Source: CAZMFZ01 sp964565665
Lineage (GTDB): Bacteria > Bacteroidota > Bacteroidia > Cytophagales > UBA9547
DNA length: 64,000 bases
Direction: 5' to 3'
NCBI GenBank assembly: GCA_964565665.1
Contig: CAZMFZ010000001.1
Span: forward strand, 1 to 64,000
A program made the position numbers and the translations under genes. The notes beneath the pieces are model-generated. The model was not told the origin of the DNA. It saw only the letters and a program-made list of their open reading frames with translations, and ran no database searches. This document shows positions 25,812 through 36,043 of the stretch, piece by piece (positions within the stretch are counted from its first letter, which is position 1; every line of letters starts with the position of its first letter).

Positions 25812-28751
25812 TTAATAACCAAATATTTCTGTCAATGTCAATTGCTTTAGCTTGCCATATTTTGCAAGTGTTGCGAAATTGAGCTTGTCTTTAGCCCCTA
25901 TTACTAAAACCTTGCGAACTTTGCTCTTCGCATATTGATTATGGAAGCTTTGCACGGAAGTGTAGTCTGCTTTTTGCACTTTCTCAAATATATCTATCCT
26001 AATATCGGTCGATAATCCCATTTTCATGGCATTTTCATAATTGGCAAGTACAGCAGCCTTTGTGATTCTATCGGTACGCACGTTGTTTAGTATCGATTCT
26101 TTGGCTGTGGCGAACAAAGTTGCCGATTGCGGTATGCTATCTATCAATATACTGATTGCGGCCATGGCTTCGGGCAATTTATCGGCTTGTGTGCCTATGT
26201 AGCTCACATTGTAGTTGCTTAACTCTATGTCTTTCGCTACACTGTAGCGAGAACTGGCTGCATAAGCCAAAGCTTTCGATTCTCTTATCTCCTGAAACAC
26301 AAGCGAACCCATGCCTCCACCAAAATACTCATTGTAAAGGGCAGATTGTGGCACAAGCTTGGCATCATATTTCACAGATTTGGTGAGAAATAGCATTTCG
26401 GCTTGTACCATGTCGTAATCAACCCAATACACTTCATTTTCTGTAAATTCCAGTTCTTTAAATAGCTTTTTTGCCGGAATTTGTAGCAAATTCTTAGTAG
26501 TTTTGTGGTACTTATCAAGGCTACTTAGCAACACCTTGCCATCGAATGGCCCATAGTACAGTATTCGGTGCTGATACGACAACATTTGCTTGATAATGGC
26601 AATAAGTTTGGCCGATGTTATACGTTTCAGTTCGCTTTCACTCAATATATTGGTGAATGGCGACAACAAACCATACTTTGCATAGCTTACCATAGCGGCT
26701 CTCAAAATAGTTGCTTTGTCGAGCTTGGCATCTGTCCGCTGCTTTAGTATGCCTTCGATCAACCTTTGCAGAGCCTCATCGTCTGCCTTAGGGTCGGCCA
26801 GCAAGCTCTCAAGTAACACGAGTGCTCTGTCGAAATTCTCTGAAAGTCCGCTCAATGCTACGCTCATTCTGTCACTTCCTACACTAATATTATAAGTGCA
26901 GCCTAATTTGTAAAATTCCGTTTTTATTTGCTCGGGTGTAAGCTTAGACGTGCCAAGGTAATCGAGGTATGTCATGGCCAAGCCCACTTTTGCATCGTTT
27001 TCATTGCCCATGTCGAAGACATAGTTCAATTCAAACAAGCTATTCTCGTCATTCTTCTTATAATTTAGATCGATATTGCCTTTCAGCTTCAATTTCTGCA
27101 AATCTTTAGCATAATCTATGAATACTGGCTCAATATTCGCAGGTTTTGCCTGCATTACTTGCTGTAAAAACAGTGATTCTTTCTCTCTATTCACCGATAC
27201 TGGCGTTATTTTAGGTTTAGGCACCTTTTCTATGGTAGTATCTTTGCCTGTAGTTTTGTACACTACCGCATAGTTGTCGCCATAATATTTATTGGCAAAC
27301 GCTACCACATTTTGTTTGCTTACTTTGCCCATTTCCTCTAGAGCGGTCAGATAATCGGCCCAATTGATGCCCTTTATGAAGGCATCTACTAGCATATCGG
27401 CACGAGATTCGTTGCTTTCCATCTGTTTCATCAGGCTTATCTTTTCATTGTTTACAATGGCTTGCAGCAACTCTGCATCAAACTTGCCTAACTTCACAGA
27501 ATCGATTTGGGCAAGCACAAGGTTCTTCACTTCATCGAGCGTTTGCCCTTGGCGAGGGTTGGCGAATATAATATTAACGCTATAATCTTTCATGCTATAG
27601 GGAAATACAGAGGCGTTTAGCACCTTTTGCTTCTGAATAAGATTCAAATCAAGAACGCCTGCCTTACCATTTGAAAGCACCTTGCTAAACATCTCCATAA
27701 TACGCACATCTTTCGAAGCAGCCCCGGGAAAGCGGTAGCATAATGTTACACTGGCGGGCGATGGCCCTACAATAGTTTTCGAAATAGGGCTAGATATGGG
27801 CATTTCTTGATAAGAATTGAATGCAGGAACAGCCTTTGCCTTCTTTGCTCCCCAATATTTGTCTATAATTTTTATAACTTCGTCAGGATTAAAGTCGCCA
27901 CTCAAGCAAATTGCCATATTGTTTGGCACATAGTAGGTATAGAAATAGTTTTTTATTGCAGTAATGGAAGGATTTTTCAAGTGTTCTACCGTACCAATAG
28001 TGGTTTGTGAGCCGTAGGGGTGATGTGGGAACATGGCAGCGAAGGTAGTCTCTATTACTTTGCTCATATCATTGTCAAGGCCTCTATTTTTCTCTTCATA
28101 TACAGCCTCAAGCTCAGTGTGGAATAACCTAGGTGTAAGCTCTCCAAAACGTTCGGCCTCTACCTTTGCCCATCTGTCTATTTCGTTGGCTGGTATGTCG
28201 TTTACATACACTGTTTGCTCAACCCAAGTGTATGCATTCGTACCTTGAGCCCCTATGCCCGAAACTATTTTGTCGTATTCATTGGCAATGGCGTAAGTTG
28301 CGGCCACACCAGAGGTACTATCAATGAGTGCGTAAAGGCGGTTACGCTTTTTCTCATCTTTGGTGTTTCGATAGGTTTCATATAAAGCTTCGATTTTGTC
28401 AAGTTGTGTTTTTTCATTGGCCCAATCGGCTGTACCAAGCTTAGAAGTGCCTTTGAAAACGATATGTTCGAGGTAGTGGGCTAAACCTGTAAGCGAAGTG
28501 GGGTCATTTTTACTTCCGGCTTTCACAGCAATGTAAGTCTGAATACGAGGGGCGTTTTTATATACACTCAGAAATACCGAAAGCCCATTTTGCAACTTGT
28601 AAATGCGGGTTTTCATAGGGTCGTTACTCACGGTTGTATAGGAATATCCGTTGGAAGCTACCGTTTTCGGCTGATAAGTTTGGGCAAAAGCATTTGCTAT
28701 GGCAAGAATGGCAATGAAAAGGCAGGTAATTTTCTTTTTGAATGATAACAT
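25812..28751 (-). CDS. M16-family zinc metallopeptidase
   Basis: A 979-residue secreted peptidase with two M16 half-domains (insulinase/pitrilysin type). A signal peptide ends near AFAQ (about residue 24). The inverted zinc site HYLEH is at 92-96, and the third ligand glutamate lies in the ELEAVYEEKNRG segment about 75 residues later. The second half (from about 540) lacks the HxxEH motif, as usual for the structural half. It probably degrades peptides in the periplasm. It is divergent from a small coiled-coil gene and appears monocistronic. Confidence 0.93.
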   Translation of the reverse strand: MLSFKKKITCLFIAILAIANAFAQTYQPKTVASNGYSYTTVSNDPMKTRIYKLQNGLSVFLSVYKNAPRIQTYIAVKAGSKNDPTSLTGLAHYLEHIVFKGTSKLGTADWANEKTQLDKIEALYETYRNTKDEKKRNRLYALIDSTSGVAATYAIANEYDKIVSGIGAQGTNAYTWVEQTVYVNDIPANEIDRWAKVEAERFGELTPRLFHTELEAVYEEKNRGLDNDMSKVIETTFAAMFPHHPYGSQTTIGTVEHLKNPSITAIKNYFYTYYVPNNMAICLSGDFNPDEVIKIIDKYWGAKKAKAVPAFNSYQEMPISSPISKTIVGPSPASVTLCYRFPGAASKDVRIMEMFSKVLSNGKAGVLDLNLIQKQKVLNASVFPYSMKDYSVNIIFANPRQGQTLDEVKNLVLAQIDSVKLGKFDAELLQAIVNNEKISLMKQMESNESRADMLVDAFIKGINWADYLTALEEMGKVSKQNVVAFANKYYGDNYAVVYKTTGKDTTIEKVPKPKITPVSVNREKESLFLQQVMQAKPANIEPVFIDYAKDLQKLKLKGNIDLNYKKNDENSLFELNYVFDMGNENDAKVGLAMTYLDYLGTSKLTPEQIKTEFYKLGCTYNISVGSDRMSVALSGLSENFDRALVLLESLLADPKADDEALQRLIEGILKQRTDAKLDKATILRAAMVSYAKYGLLSPFTNILSESELKRITSAKLIAIIKQMLSYQHRILYYGPFDGKVLLSSLDKYHKTTKNLLQIPAKKLFKELEFTENEVYWVDYDMVQAEMLFLTKSVKYDAKLVPQSALYNEYFGGGMGSLVFQEIRESKALAYAASSRYSVAKDIELSNYNVSYIGTQADKLPEAMAAISILIDSIPQSATLFATAKESILNNVRTDRITKAAVLANYENAMKMGLSTDIRIDIFEKVQKADYTSVQSFHNQYAKSKVRKVLVIGAKDKLNFATLAKYGKLKQLTLTEIFGY

Positions 28752-28856
28752 GGCGTAAAGTTTAACGAACTAGCAAATTAACGCATTTGCTTGTGAATAT
28801 GGAAAGGATAATAGCTTGCCAAGCAAATGGCAGTTTTAATATTATGTATAATTAGC

Positions 28857-28864
28857 TAGTTTTG
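28857..28864 (+). promoter_or_regulatory. Candidate -7 promoter element (TAGTTTTG)
   Basis: Exact TAnnTTTG match 20 bases upstream of the coiled-coil gene start. The -33 position (near 28831) is T-rich but not a clear TTTG. Confidence 0.4.
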
Positions 28865-28884
28865 TATCCAATACCTCATCAAAT

Positions 28885-29289
28885 ATGAACAAGTCAAATG
28901 TAGATGAAATGCTTCTTCAAATGATTGCACACAAAGTAAGGGAGACTCAGGAGAAATTCAGCAGAGGCGAAGCTCTTTCGAGTGCAGATGTAAATACACT
29001 TTTATTAAAGTCGCAATACAACAATATCAATCATCTGGATGAAAAACTAAACGATGTAACTGCTGATGTAAGCTCGCTAAAGCATAGTTTTGAGATATTA
29101 GATACAAAAGTTAATTCTAGATTAGACTTATTTGAGAAGCATTTAGATACTTTCGAAAAAAACATTGATTTTAAGATTCAAAAAGCTGTAAACGATAATA
29201 TGAAATGGAGCATTGGGGTAATTGCTTTGCTTGTGGCGGTATTAAAACTTATAGATGTGATAATGGCTAAGTTACCTAATTTCTTCTGA
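28885..29289 (+). CDS. Uncharacterised coiled-coil protein with C-terminal membrane anchor
   Basis: A 134-residue protein. Residues 1-45 are polar and helical. Residues 48-105 form a likely coiled coil (LDEKLNDVTADVSSLKHSF, then LDTKVNSRLDLFEKH), and residues 110-128 are a single membrane helix (MKWSIGVIALLVAVLKLID). No family is recognised. It precedes gldF on the same strand by about 65 bases and may be co-transcribed, but a role in gliding is not supported beyond position. Confidence 0.6.
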   Translation: MNKSNVDEMLLQMIAHKVRETQEKFSRGEALSSADVNTLLLKSQYNNINHLDEKLNDVTADVSSLKHSFEILDTKVNSRLDLFEKHLDTFEKNIDFKIQKAVNDNMKWSIGVIALLVAVLKLIDVIMAKLPNFF

Positions 29290-29353
29290 CACTATTATTT
29301 TTAGCCACACGCTTGTTTTGTGCCATACAAAACACCCAATAATTAACCACACT

Positions 29354-30082
29354 TTGATTCACATTCTCAAAAAAGAACTCAATTCATTTTTCGATTCGCT
29401 CATTGCCTACCTGTTTATGGGCGTTTTCTTGGTAGCCATCGGGCTTTTCATGTGGGTATTGCCGGGCGAAAATGTATTAGATTCGGGCTTTGCCGACATG
29501 GAAACCTTATTTTCAAACGCTCCGTTCATATTGATGTTCCTCATTCCTGCCATCACTATGCGAAGCTTTGCAGAGGAGAAAAAAGCGGGAACTTTAGAAT
29601 TGCTTTTTACCAAGCCTTTGCGTGATATTGATATCATTTTGGGGAAATTTTTAGCTGGTTTTACCATCGCTGTACTTACTATTTTGCCGACTGTAGTGTA
29701 TTATTTCTCTATTTCACAATTAGGCGACCCCAAGGGAAACTTAGATACTTCAGGAATAATCGGCTCCTATGTAGGGCTTATATTATTGGCTGGAGTTTTT
29801 ACATCAATGGGTATTTTAGCTTCCTCACTATCCGACAATCAAATAGTTGCTTTTATTACCGCTATCATTCTTTGCTACTTGTTTTATGCAGGGTTTTCAG
29901 CTTTGGCAGGGCTGGAAACATTCAAATCGGTTTCGGAAATTATTTTACAAATGGGAATTGCCTATCATTACACATCGGTTAGTAGAGGCTTAATTGATTC
30001 CAGAGATTTGATTTATTTTTTGAGTATAATGGCGTTTGCCTTGGCCGCCACAAAATTGGTATTGGCTGCGAGAAAGTGGTAA
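29354..30082 (+). CDS. gldF: Gliding motility ABC transporter permease GldF
   Basis: Six-helix ABC-2 type permease matching GldF: ILKKELNSFFDSLIAYLF at the N-terminus and the conserved PAITMRSFAEEKKAGTLELLFTKPL block. With GldG and an ATPase (GldA, not in this window) it forms a transporter linked to gliding motility in Bacteroidota. The frame extends to a TTG at 29318. A second TTG at 29354 places the start right before IHILKKEL and is preferred; neither start is ATG. It is immediately followed by gldG. Confidence 0.9.
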   Translation: MIHILKKELNSFFDSLIAYLFMGVFLVAIGLFMWVLPGENVLDSGFADMETLFSNAPFILMFLIPAITMRSFAEEKKAGTLELLFTKPLRDIDIILGKFLAGFTIAVLTILPTVVYYFSISQLGDPKGNLDTSGIIGSYVGLILLAGVFTSMGILASSLSDNQIVAFITAIILCYLFYAGFSALAGLETFKSVSEIILQMGIAYHYTSVSRGLIDSRDLIYFLSIMAFALAATKLVLAARKW

Positions 30083-31849
30083 TTGAGCAATTTTACATGC
30101 TATATTTTGAAATTTAAGTTTCCTAAAATTTGGTTAAGATATAAGAATTTATTAGAAGAAAAGCCGTTGAATTATAACAAAAAACTGTACAATATTATCG
30201 ATTTTTTGCTCCTAGTGGCTATTTTTATCTTGCTAAATGTAATCAGCTCGCATTATTTTTTTAGGGTAGATTTGACAGAAGAAAAACGATACACCATTGC
30301 CAATGCCAGTAAAAATACATTGCACCAATTGGATGATATTATTTTTGTAGAAATATTTTTAGATGGAGATTTGCCACCAGGATTCAAACGCCTTCAACGC
30401 AGTATTCGGGAAACATTAGATGAATTTAGAATCTTTTCAGGGGCAAATATTCAATACAAATTTACTGATCCAACAGCAGAAACCAATGAGCAGCTAAAAG
30501 GCAGGTTTATGATGCAATTGGCTCAAAAAGGCGTGCAACCTACCAATATATTTGCCAATGAAAATGGAAAACAAACTGAAAAAATAGTTTTCCCTGGAGC
30601 AGTAATTTCCTTTAAAGGAAGGGAACGAGCCGTGATTTTTCTTAAAGGTTCGGCCGGGGTGAGTCCAGCTGAAGTACTGAATCAATCGGTGGAAGGCGTG
30701 GAATACGAGCTAATTTCGGCCATTAGAAAAATTGCACAACCACAACTAAAACGTATAGGAATTGTGCAAGGCCATGGCGAGGCTGACGGATTGCAATTGG
30801 ATGAATTTTACCAAACTCTAAAGGAAAGCTATGCGGTTGATAAAATAAAATTGACTGATATTCAGAATGTTACTTCATATTTTGATGTGCTCATTATTTC
30901 GCAACCCACTCAATATTTTACCGAATCTGACAAACTTAAAATTGACCAATTCGTGGTAAGGGGCGGACGAGCTTTATTGTTTATAGACAAAGCCGAAATA
31001 AAAATCGAAAAATTAGGCACAGATGAAAGCCTTGCAGGTATTTATGACCTCAATATTGATGACTTGTTATTCAAATGGGGTGTGCGTGTGAACAATGATT
31101 TGGTGCAAGATTTGCAAAGCGGAGCCATTCCGATAGTAACTGGGATGCTGGGCGATAAGCCCCAAACCCAACTGATGCCTTGGCGATTTTATCCGCTTCT
31201 TACCCAATTTAGCTCACACCCGATTGTAAAAAATATGGGGGCAGTAATGGGTAAATATATTTCAACAATAGACACAGTGAAAGCCTTGGAAATCATAAAA
31301 ACGCCTTTGGCTTTCACTTCAAAATACCATAAAATACAATCACTACCTGCAAAAATAGAATTGGAATCGGCTAGAAAACAGCCTGACCCAGCCGAATTTG
31401 GAGGTGAGCCAAAAATAATTGGAATTTTGCTCGAAGGTAAATTCAAGTCATTGTTTAATAATAGACTTTCGCAGCAAATGCAAGATTCTATTGACTTCAA
31501 AGGCCAAGATGCAGATTCTAAAATTATAGTATTTTCCGATGGCGACATGATGAAAAACGAATTGGCACCCGATGGAAAGCAAATTTTCCCCATTGGTTTT
31601 GACAGGTATATGGGCAAAAAATTCGCCAATAAAGATTTGATAGACAATGCATTAAATTATTTGTGCGATGAAAACGGCCTGATGAATGTAAGGCTGAAAG
31701 AAGTGAAACTCCGTCCACTTGATAAGCAAAAAATACAAGACGAACGCCAAAAGTGGCAAATCATCAATGTGGTAATGCCTGTGTTGCTTGTTATCATTTT
31801 TGGAGTGTTGAAATACAATTATCGAAAGAGGAAATACGAAAAGAAATGA
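30083..31849 (+). CDS. gldG: Gliding motility ABC transporter substrate-binding protein GldG
   Basis: A 588-residue protein with an N-terminal helix (about 37-55), a large periplasmic region of the ABC-type uncharacterised transport/GldG family, and a C-terminal helix near 560-580. The typical start of the mature part, YFFRVDLTEEKRYTIANASK, is present. The frame opens at a TTG directly after the gldF stop; no closer ATG fits. Gene order gldF-gldG-DUF4340 protein is conserved in gliding bacteria and marks a single operon. Confidence 0.9.
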   Translation: MSNFTCYILKFKFPKIWLRYKNLLEEKPLNYNKKLYNIIDFLLLVAIFILLNVISSHYFFRVDLTEEKRYTIANASKNTLHQLDDIIFVEIFLDGDLPPGFKRLQRSIRETLDEFRIFSGANIQYKFTDPTAETNEQLKGRFMMQLAQKGVQPTNIFANENGKQTEKIVFPGAVISFKGRERAVIFLKGSAGVSPAEVLNQSVEGVEYELISAIRKIAQPQLKRIGIVQGHGEADGLQLDEFYQTLKESYAVDKIKLTDIQNVTSYFDVLIISQPTQYFTESDKLKIDQFVVRGGRALLFIDKAEIKIEKLGTDESLAGIYDLNIDDLLFKWGVRVNNDLVQDLQSGAIPIVTGMLGDKPQTQLMPWRFYPLLTQFSSHPIVKNMGAVMGKYISTIDTVKALEIIKTPLAFTSKYHKIQSLPAKIELESARKQPDPAEFGGEPKIIGILLEGKFKSLFNNRLSQQMQDSIDFKGQDADSKIIVFSDGDMMKNELAPDGKQIFPIGFDRYMGKKFANKDLIDNALNYLCDENGLMNVRLKEVKLRPLDKQKIQDERQKWQIINVVMPVLLVIIFGVLKYNYRKRKYEKK

Positions 31850-31886
31850 TGAATGATGAATGTTTTAAAAAAAAGCCAATTAAAAA

Positions 31887-32834
31887 GTGCCTAAATCAAC
31901 CAAAATATTATCCATCATAGTCCTTATTCTAGCTATTTATGCTGGTTTTGCTCTATTCAAAGGCGATAAAACAGATACTCTTGCTGTAGAAGATGCCCAG
32001 TTTGCCATAGCCGATAGCGGTACGGTCACAAAGATTATTCTCAAAACTAATCAAAACCCTGAATTGGAATTCACAAAGCCATTTGAAAACTGGTTGATAA
32101 ACAATTCAATTCAGGCTGACGATGAAAAGATGTTCAACCTTATCCAATTTGTATATAAAGCCAGAGTAAAAAGGCCTGTTTATAAAGAGAAAATAGAAAT
32201 GAGTGTTAATCAGTTGAAAAGCAAAGGTTTGAAAGTGAATTATATGGGAGAAAAAGGAGTGTTGAAAAGCTTTTGGCTGGGCTATTTTGGAGGTGTGGAA
32301 GACGAACTTGTAGCTATGATGGATGGATTTCAAACACCCTATATTGTGCAATTGCCAGGATTTAGTGGAAGTTTGGCTCAATTATTCAAACCAGAAATTG
32401 AAGCATGGAAAACCAGATTGATTTTTTCATCAAAAATAAGCTACATTGAAAATCTAAAAGTCAGTTTTAATTATTATCCAAAAAACAGCTTTGAAATTGA
32501 GAAAATGGGCAATAAGCATTCGGTACAAGATTTGCCAAAAGCAGATTCGATGCGATTGTACAGCTATTTGCAATTATTTGAGCAGGTTGCTATTAAAGAA
32601 TGGATTGCAAATTTTGCTAAAAAAGACAGTTTGCTTAATCAAAACCCAGCTTTTGAAATCAATTTAACTGACAGAAACCCCAAAAAATCTAACAACATCA
32701 TGATATATTTCGATGACAAACAAAAAGGCAATATATACGGATTGGTAGGCGAAAAGCAGGATTTGTGCATTATTAAACCTACCATATTTGAATACCTGCT
32801 TCAAAAGAGAAGTTTCTTTGAAGGAAAAAAATAA
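31887..32834 (+). CDS. DUF4340-type protein
   Basis: A 315-residue protein with an N-terminal membrane helix (about 5-22) followed by a periplasmic region that fits the DUF4340 family, often found beside GldG-like ABC components. The GTG at 31887 is the only sensible start. It lies 37 bases after gldG and probably belongs to the same complex or operon. Function is unknown. Confidence 0.65.
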   Translation: MPKSTKILSIIVLILAIYAGFALFKGDKTDTLAVEDAQFAIADSGTVTKIILKTNQNPELEFTKPFENWLINNSIQADDEKMFNLIQFVYKARVKRPVYKEKIEMSVNQLKSKGLKVNYMGEKGVLKSFWLGYFGGVEDELVAMMDGFQTPYIVQLPGFSGSLAQLFKPEIEAWKTRLIFSSKISYIENLKVSFNYYPKNSFEIEKMGNKHSVQDLPKADSMRLYSYLQLFEQVAIKEWIANFAKKDSLLNQNPAFEINLTDRNPKKSNNIMIYFDDKQKGNIYGLVGEKQDLCIIKPTIFEYLLQKRSFFEGKK

Positions 32835-32895
32835 CCTGGTGGCACAACTTTTATCCAAGGTAATTAGTTGAATTAAAGAACACCCAACTTCCCAA

Positions 32896-33297
32896 ATGGA
32901 AAATATTTATTCATCAGAATACTGTGATTTATATTTTGATTATCAACTTAGAGCAATGAAAGTAGTGTGGACAAGCAAGCAACTTAGAAATGAAGTTTTT
33001 AAATCTGTGCTCCAAACATTTGCTGAAAAAGCCATGAAATATAAGCCTAAAACACTTTTTGTAGATGCGAGACTACATATTTATACAGTGCCTCCTGATA
33101 TTCAAAAATGGCATGATGAAAATATAATCCCTACCTATATTCAATCTGGAATCAAGAAAATGGCTTTTGTAACCCCAGAATTTTTATTTTCCGAATTGAC
33201 AACCAAAAAAATATTTTCTCAGCTCAATGCAAAATTATCTTTGCCAACTCAATTTTTCAAAAGTGAATCAGAAGCTCAAAATTGGTTAAATCAATAG
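32896..33297 (+). CDS. Small uncharacterised protein, possibly STAS/SpoIIAA-like
   Basis: A 133-residue cytoplasmic protein without signal or membrane helix. The alternating strand/helix pattern, with CDLYFDYQLRAMKVVW, PKTLFVDARLHIYTVPPDIQ and KKMAFVTP, resembles STAS/SpoIIAA-like folds found as single small proteins in Bacteroidota. No catalytic motif is seen. It follows the gldFG-DUF4340 genes by 61 bases on the same strand. Confidence 0.6.
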   Translation: MENIYSSEYCDLYFDYQLRAMKVVWTSKQLRNEVFKSVLQTFAEKAMKYKPKTLFVDARLHIYTVPPDIQKWHDENIIPTYIQSGIKKMAFVTPEFLFSELTTKKIFSQLNAKLSLPTQFFKSESEAQNWLNQ

Positions 33298-33355
33298 TGA
33301 TCCACTTATCTAATGCTCTGATTATAATAATTACTAACTCTAAAATTCAATACTT

Positions 33356-34564
33356 ATGAACACATTTCGCTACTTTAATCTCACATTGATATTGTCTACC
33401 CTTTTTGCTTTCCAAACCGAAAGAGCAGCCATCTACGATTTACAACTCGAATTGGTAGCCGAAAATTTGGTTTCGCCAATTGCCCTAGAAAGCCCTAAAG
33501 ACGGCACTGACAGGAAATTTGTAGTGGAGCAACGCGGCTTGGTTTACATAATTGATGCCAAGGGCAAGTTGCTGAATACCCCATTTTTAGACATTTCAAA
33601 AAAAGTATTAAAACTCACTTCTGGTTATGATGAACGTGGTTTATTAGGTTTGGCATTTCATCCAAATTTCAAAGAAAACAAACGATTTTTTGTGTATTAC
33701 AGTGCAACTGGCGAAACCAACTCAAGTGACCACATTGCTATTTTGGCCGAATACAAAGTAGGTGCTGCCGACCCAAATAAAGCCAATCCAACTGAAAGAG
33801 TGATTATGAGAATAGCCGAACCAGAATGGAATCACAATGGTGGGCAGTTATTATTTGATGCCCAAGGCAAACTACTTCTAGGGCTGGGCGATGGCGGAAG
33901 CGGTGGCGACCCGCATGGCGATCATGGCAATGGGCAAAACCTCAATTCACTGTTAGGGAAAATAATAAGAATAGATGTAGATGGCAAACCACCATACACC
34001 ATTCCTGCTGATAATCCTTTTGTAGGAAAAGAAGGGGCTGACGAAATATATGCCTATGGACTTAGAAATCCTTGGCGTTTTTCAATTGACAAGCAAACCG
34101 GAAGATTATTTTGTGGAGATGTGGGGCAAAATAAATATGAAGAAGTAAATATTATAGAAAAAGGTAAAAACTACGGCTGGAGGTTAATGGAGGGCTATCA
34201 TTCATTCAATGAAGATGAAATGAAAACCCTACCAAATAAAGAATTGGTAGATCCAATTACTGAGTATGATCACAATATTGGTTCAAGCGTTACGGGAGGC
34301 TACGTGTACAGAGGCAAACAATTGAAGAGCTTTATAGGCAAATATCTGTTTGGCGATTGGCGAGGCGTTCTTTTTAGCCTAGAAGAACAAAGCGATAAAA
34401 CGTGGAAAAGACAACAGTTGAATGTGGAGTACCCAAAATTTAAAGAGCTCAACATCAATAGCTTTGGCGAAGATGCCAATGGCGAAATCTACATATTAGC
34501 TCAAGATTTAGATGGCCCGTTTCAACTTACTGGCAAAGTTTTTAGATTGAAAGCAGCAAACTAA
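33356..34564 (+). CDS. PQQ-dependent soluble sugar dehydrogenase
   Basis: A secreted six-bladed beta-propeller of the glucose/sorbosone dehydrogenase family (402 residues, signal peptide about 1-24). Family signatures include GLLGLAFHPNF, the catalytic-base region WNHNGGQLLF, GDGGSGGDP, GKIIRIDVDG, YGLRNPWRF and FCGDVGQNKYEEVN. It oxidises aldose sugars in the periplasm using PQQ and calcium. No pqq biosynthesis gene is in the window, so the cofactor may be imported. Confidence 0.92.
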   Translation: MNTFRYFNLTLILSTLFAFQTERAAIYDLQLELVAENLVSPIALESPKDGTDRKFVVEQRGLVYIIDAKGKLLNTPFLDISKKVLKLTSGYDERGLLGLAFHPNFKENKRFFVYYSATGETNSSDHIAILAEYKVGAADPNKANPTERVIMRIAEPEWNHNGGQLLFDAQGKLLLGLGDGGSGGDPHGDHGNGQNLNSLLGKIIRIDVDGKPPYTIPADNPFVGKEGADEIYAYGLRNPWRFSIDKQTGRLFCGDVGQNKYEEVNIIEKGKNYGWRLMEGYHSFNEDEMKTLPNKELVDPITEYDHNIGSSVTGGYVYRGKQLKSFIGKYLFGDWRGVLFSLEEQSDKTWKRQQLNVEYPKFKELNINSFGEDANGEIYILAQDLDGPFQLTGKVFRLKAAN

Positions 34565-34719
34565 TGTAGATCCATTGCCCACTTGTTTTCATTTTCCACA
34601 GTAGAATCTCTAAATCTTTATACATAACTCTTATGGCTTTCTAATTGATTTTCAAATAACTTTGCAATAGATGACTATCAACATTATTTTGTAAATTTTC
34701 CTACCTAATACTTCTAGAA

Positions 34720-35271
34720 ATGAGTTTTAACCCTTGGCACGATGTTAGCTATGGCGACAATGCACCAGAAATTGTGCAAGCTATTATTGAAATTCCGAAA
34801 GGAAGCAAAGCAAAATATGAACTTGATAAAGAAAGTGGATTGCTGAAACTTGACAGAATATTATATTCCTCAGTGCATTACCCTGCTAATTATGGTTTTA
34901 TTCCTAAAACTTATTGTGACGACCAAGATCCTTTGGATATTTTGGTAGTTTGCTCTGAAGATGTAGTGCCGATGTGCCTAATAGAAGCCAAAGTAATTGG
35001 TGTGATGCAAATGATTGACGGCAATGAGAGAGACGATAAAATTATAGCAGTTGCCAAAAATGATATGGCAGTAAACTATGTGAATGACATTGAACAACTA
35101 CCGCCCCACATGCTTGGCGAAATTCGTAGATTTTTTGAAGACTATAAAAAAGCAGAACACAAAGAGGTGATTGTTGAAGCATTCTACAACAAAAAATATG
35201 CTATTGAAATAATCGAAGAAGCAATATCTGCCTATAAAGAGAAATTTAAAACTTCTACTGAGGTTTACTAA
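34720..35271 (+). CDS. ppa: Inorganic pyrophosphatase
   Basis: Family I soluble pyrophosphatase (183 residues) that hydrolyses pyrophosphate to drive biosynthesis. The acidic signature is complete: EIPKGSKAKYELDKESG, VHYPANYGFIPKTYCDDQDPLDILV (the D-x-D-P-x-D core) and IDGNERDDKIIAV. A promoter-like TTTGC at about 34652 and a TTATTTTG sequence near 34689 lie upstream. Confidence 0.95.
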   Translation: MSFNPWHDVSYGDNAPEIVQAIIEIPKGSKAKYELDKESGLLKLDRILYSSVHYPANYGFIPKTYCDDQDPLDILVVCSEDVVPMCLIEAKVIGVMQMIDGNERDDKIIAVAKNDMAVNYVNDIEQLPPHMLGEIRRFFEDYKKAEHKEVIVEAFYNKKYAIEIIEEAISAYKEKFKTSTEVY

Positions 35272-35333
35272 TTGGAATATGGTGAGGATTATAAATGCCT
35301 AAATAAAATATCGCTTGTACTAAAGTCATTGTT

Positions 35334-36041
35334 TTGAAAAATATTCCAAAATTTCTACTTATTAATATTTTTATAATTCAAGCTTGCGGGCAGGCACAGT
35401 ATACAACTGTAGCTGCTAACAAATTTGAACAAGGCCTTCAGAACAATAAATCAATTCAGTTGGTAGATGTGCGAACTGATGAGGAATATAATGCTTCGCA
35501 TCTTGAAAATGCTCTGCATTTAGACATTAATGGTAGTGAATTTGAAAAATTGGCTTCATATATTGATAAAAACAAACCTGTATATGTATATTGTCTCTCT
35601 GGCGGACGAAGTAAAAAGGCTTCGCAGTGGTTTGTAAATCAGGGCTTTACATCAGTTTTTAACTTATATGGAGGTATAAGTGCATGGGAGGCTCAGGGTA
35701 AAAAATTAGCGAAAGCTGACATAGCAATTGAAGATAAAATTTCCAAAATCGATTTCGAAAAACTTATTCAATCCGACACATTGGTGATGGTAAGCTGGAA
35801 TGCAAAATGGTGTCCGCCTTGTCAAAAAATGATACCTGAAATAGAGGTTTTTAAAAAAATAAACAAAAGCATTTTTGTTGCCATTATAGAAGCAACTGAA
35901 AATCATGAATTAGCGAAAAGAAACAAAGTTTCAGGGTATCCAACAATAGTGGTATATAAATTAGGGAAAGAAGTAATGAGAAATACGGATTTTCTCTCTG
36001 CCAATGAATTGAATGCCAAAGTATTAATTCTTAATGATTGA
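35334..36041 (+). CDS. Exported rhodanese-thioredoxin fusion protein
   Basis: A 235-residue protein with an N-terminal signal and a possible lipobox (IIQAC, Cys18). The rhodanese domain spans about 24-125, with active-site loop YCLSGGRSKKA and Cys87. The thioredoxin domain spans about 137-235, with WCPPC at 159-163. Rhodanese transfers sulphane sulphur and thioredoxin handles thiol-disulphide exchange, so the fusion could move sulphur or repair disulphides in the periplasm. The start is a TTG at 35334. Its stop lies 2 bases before the likely ATG of the DUF983 gene, suggesting co-expression. Confidence 0.8.
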   Translation: MKNIPKFLLINIFIIQACGQAQYTTVAANKFEQGLQNNKSIQLVDVRTDEEYNASHLENALHLDINGSEFEKLASYIDKNKPVYVYCLSGGRSKKASQWFVNQGFTSVFNLYGGISAWEAQGKKLAKADIAIEDKISKIDFEKLIQSDTLVMVSWNAKWCPPCQKMIPEIEVFKKINKSIFVAIIEATENHELAKRNKVSGYPTIVVYKLGKEVMRNTDFLSANELNAKVLILND

Positions 36042-36043
36042 CA

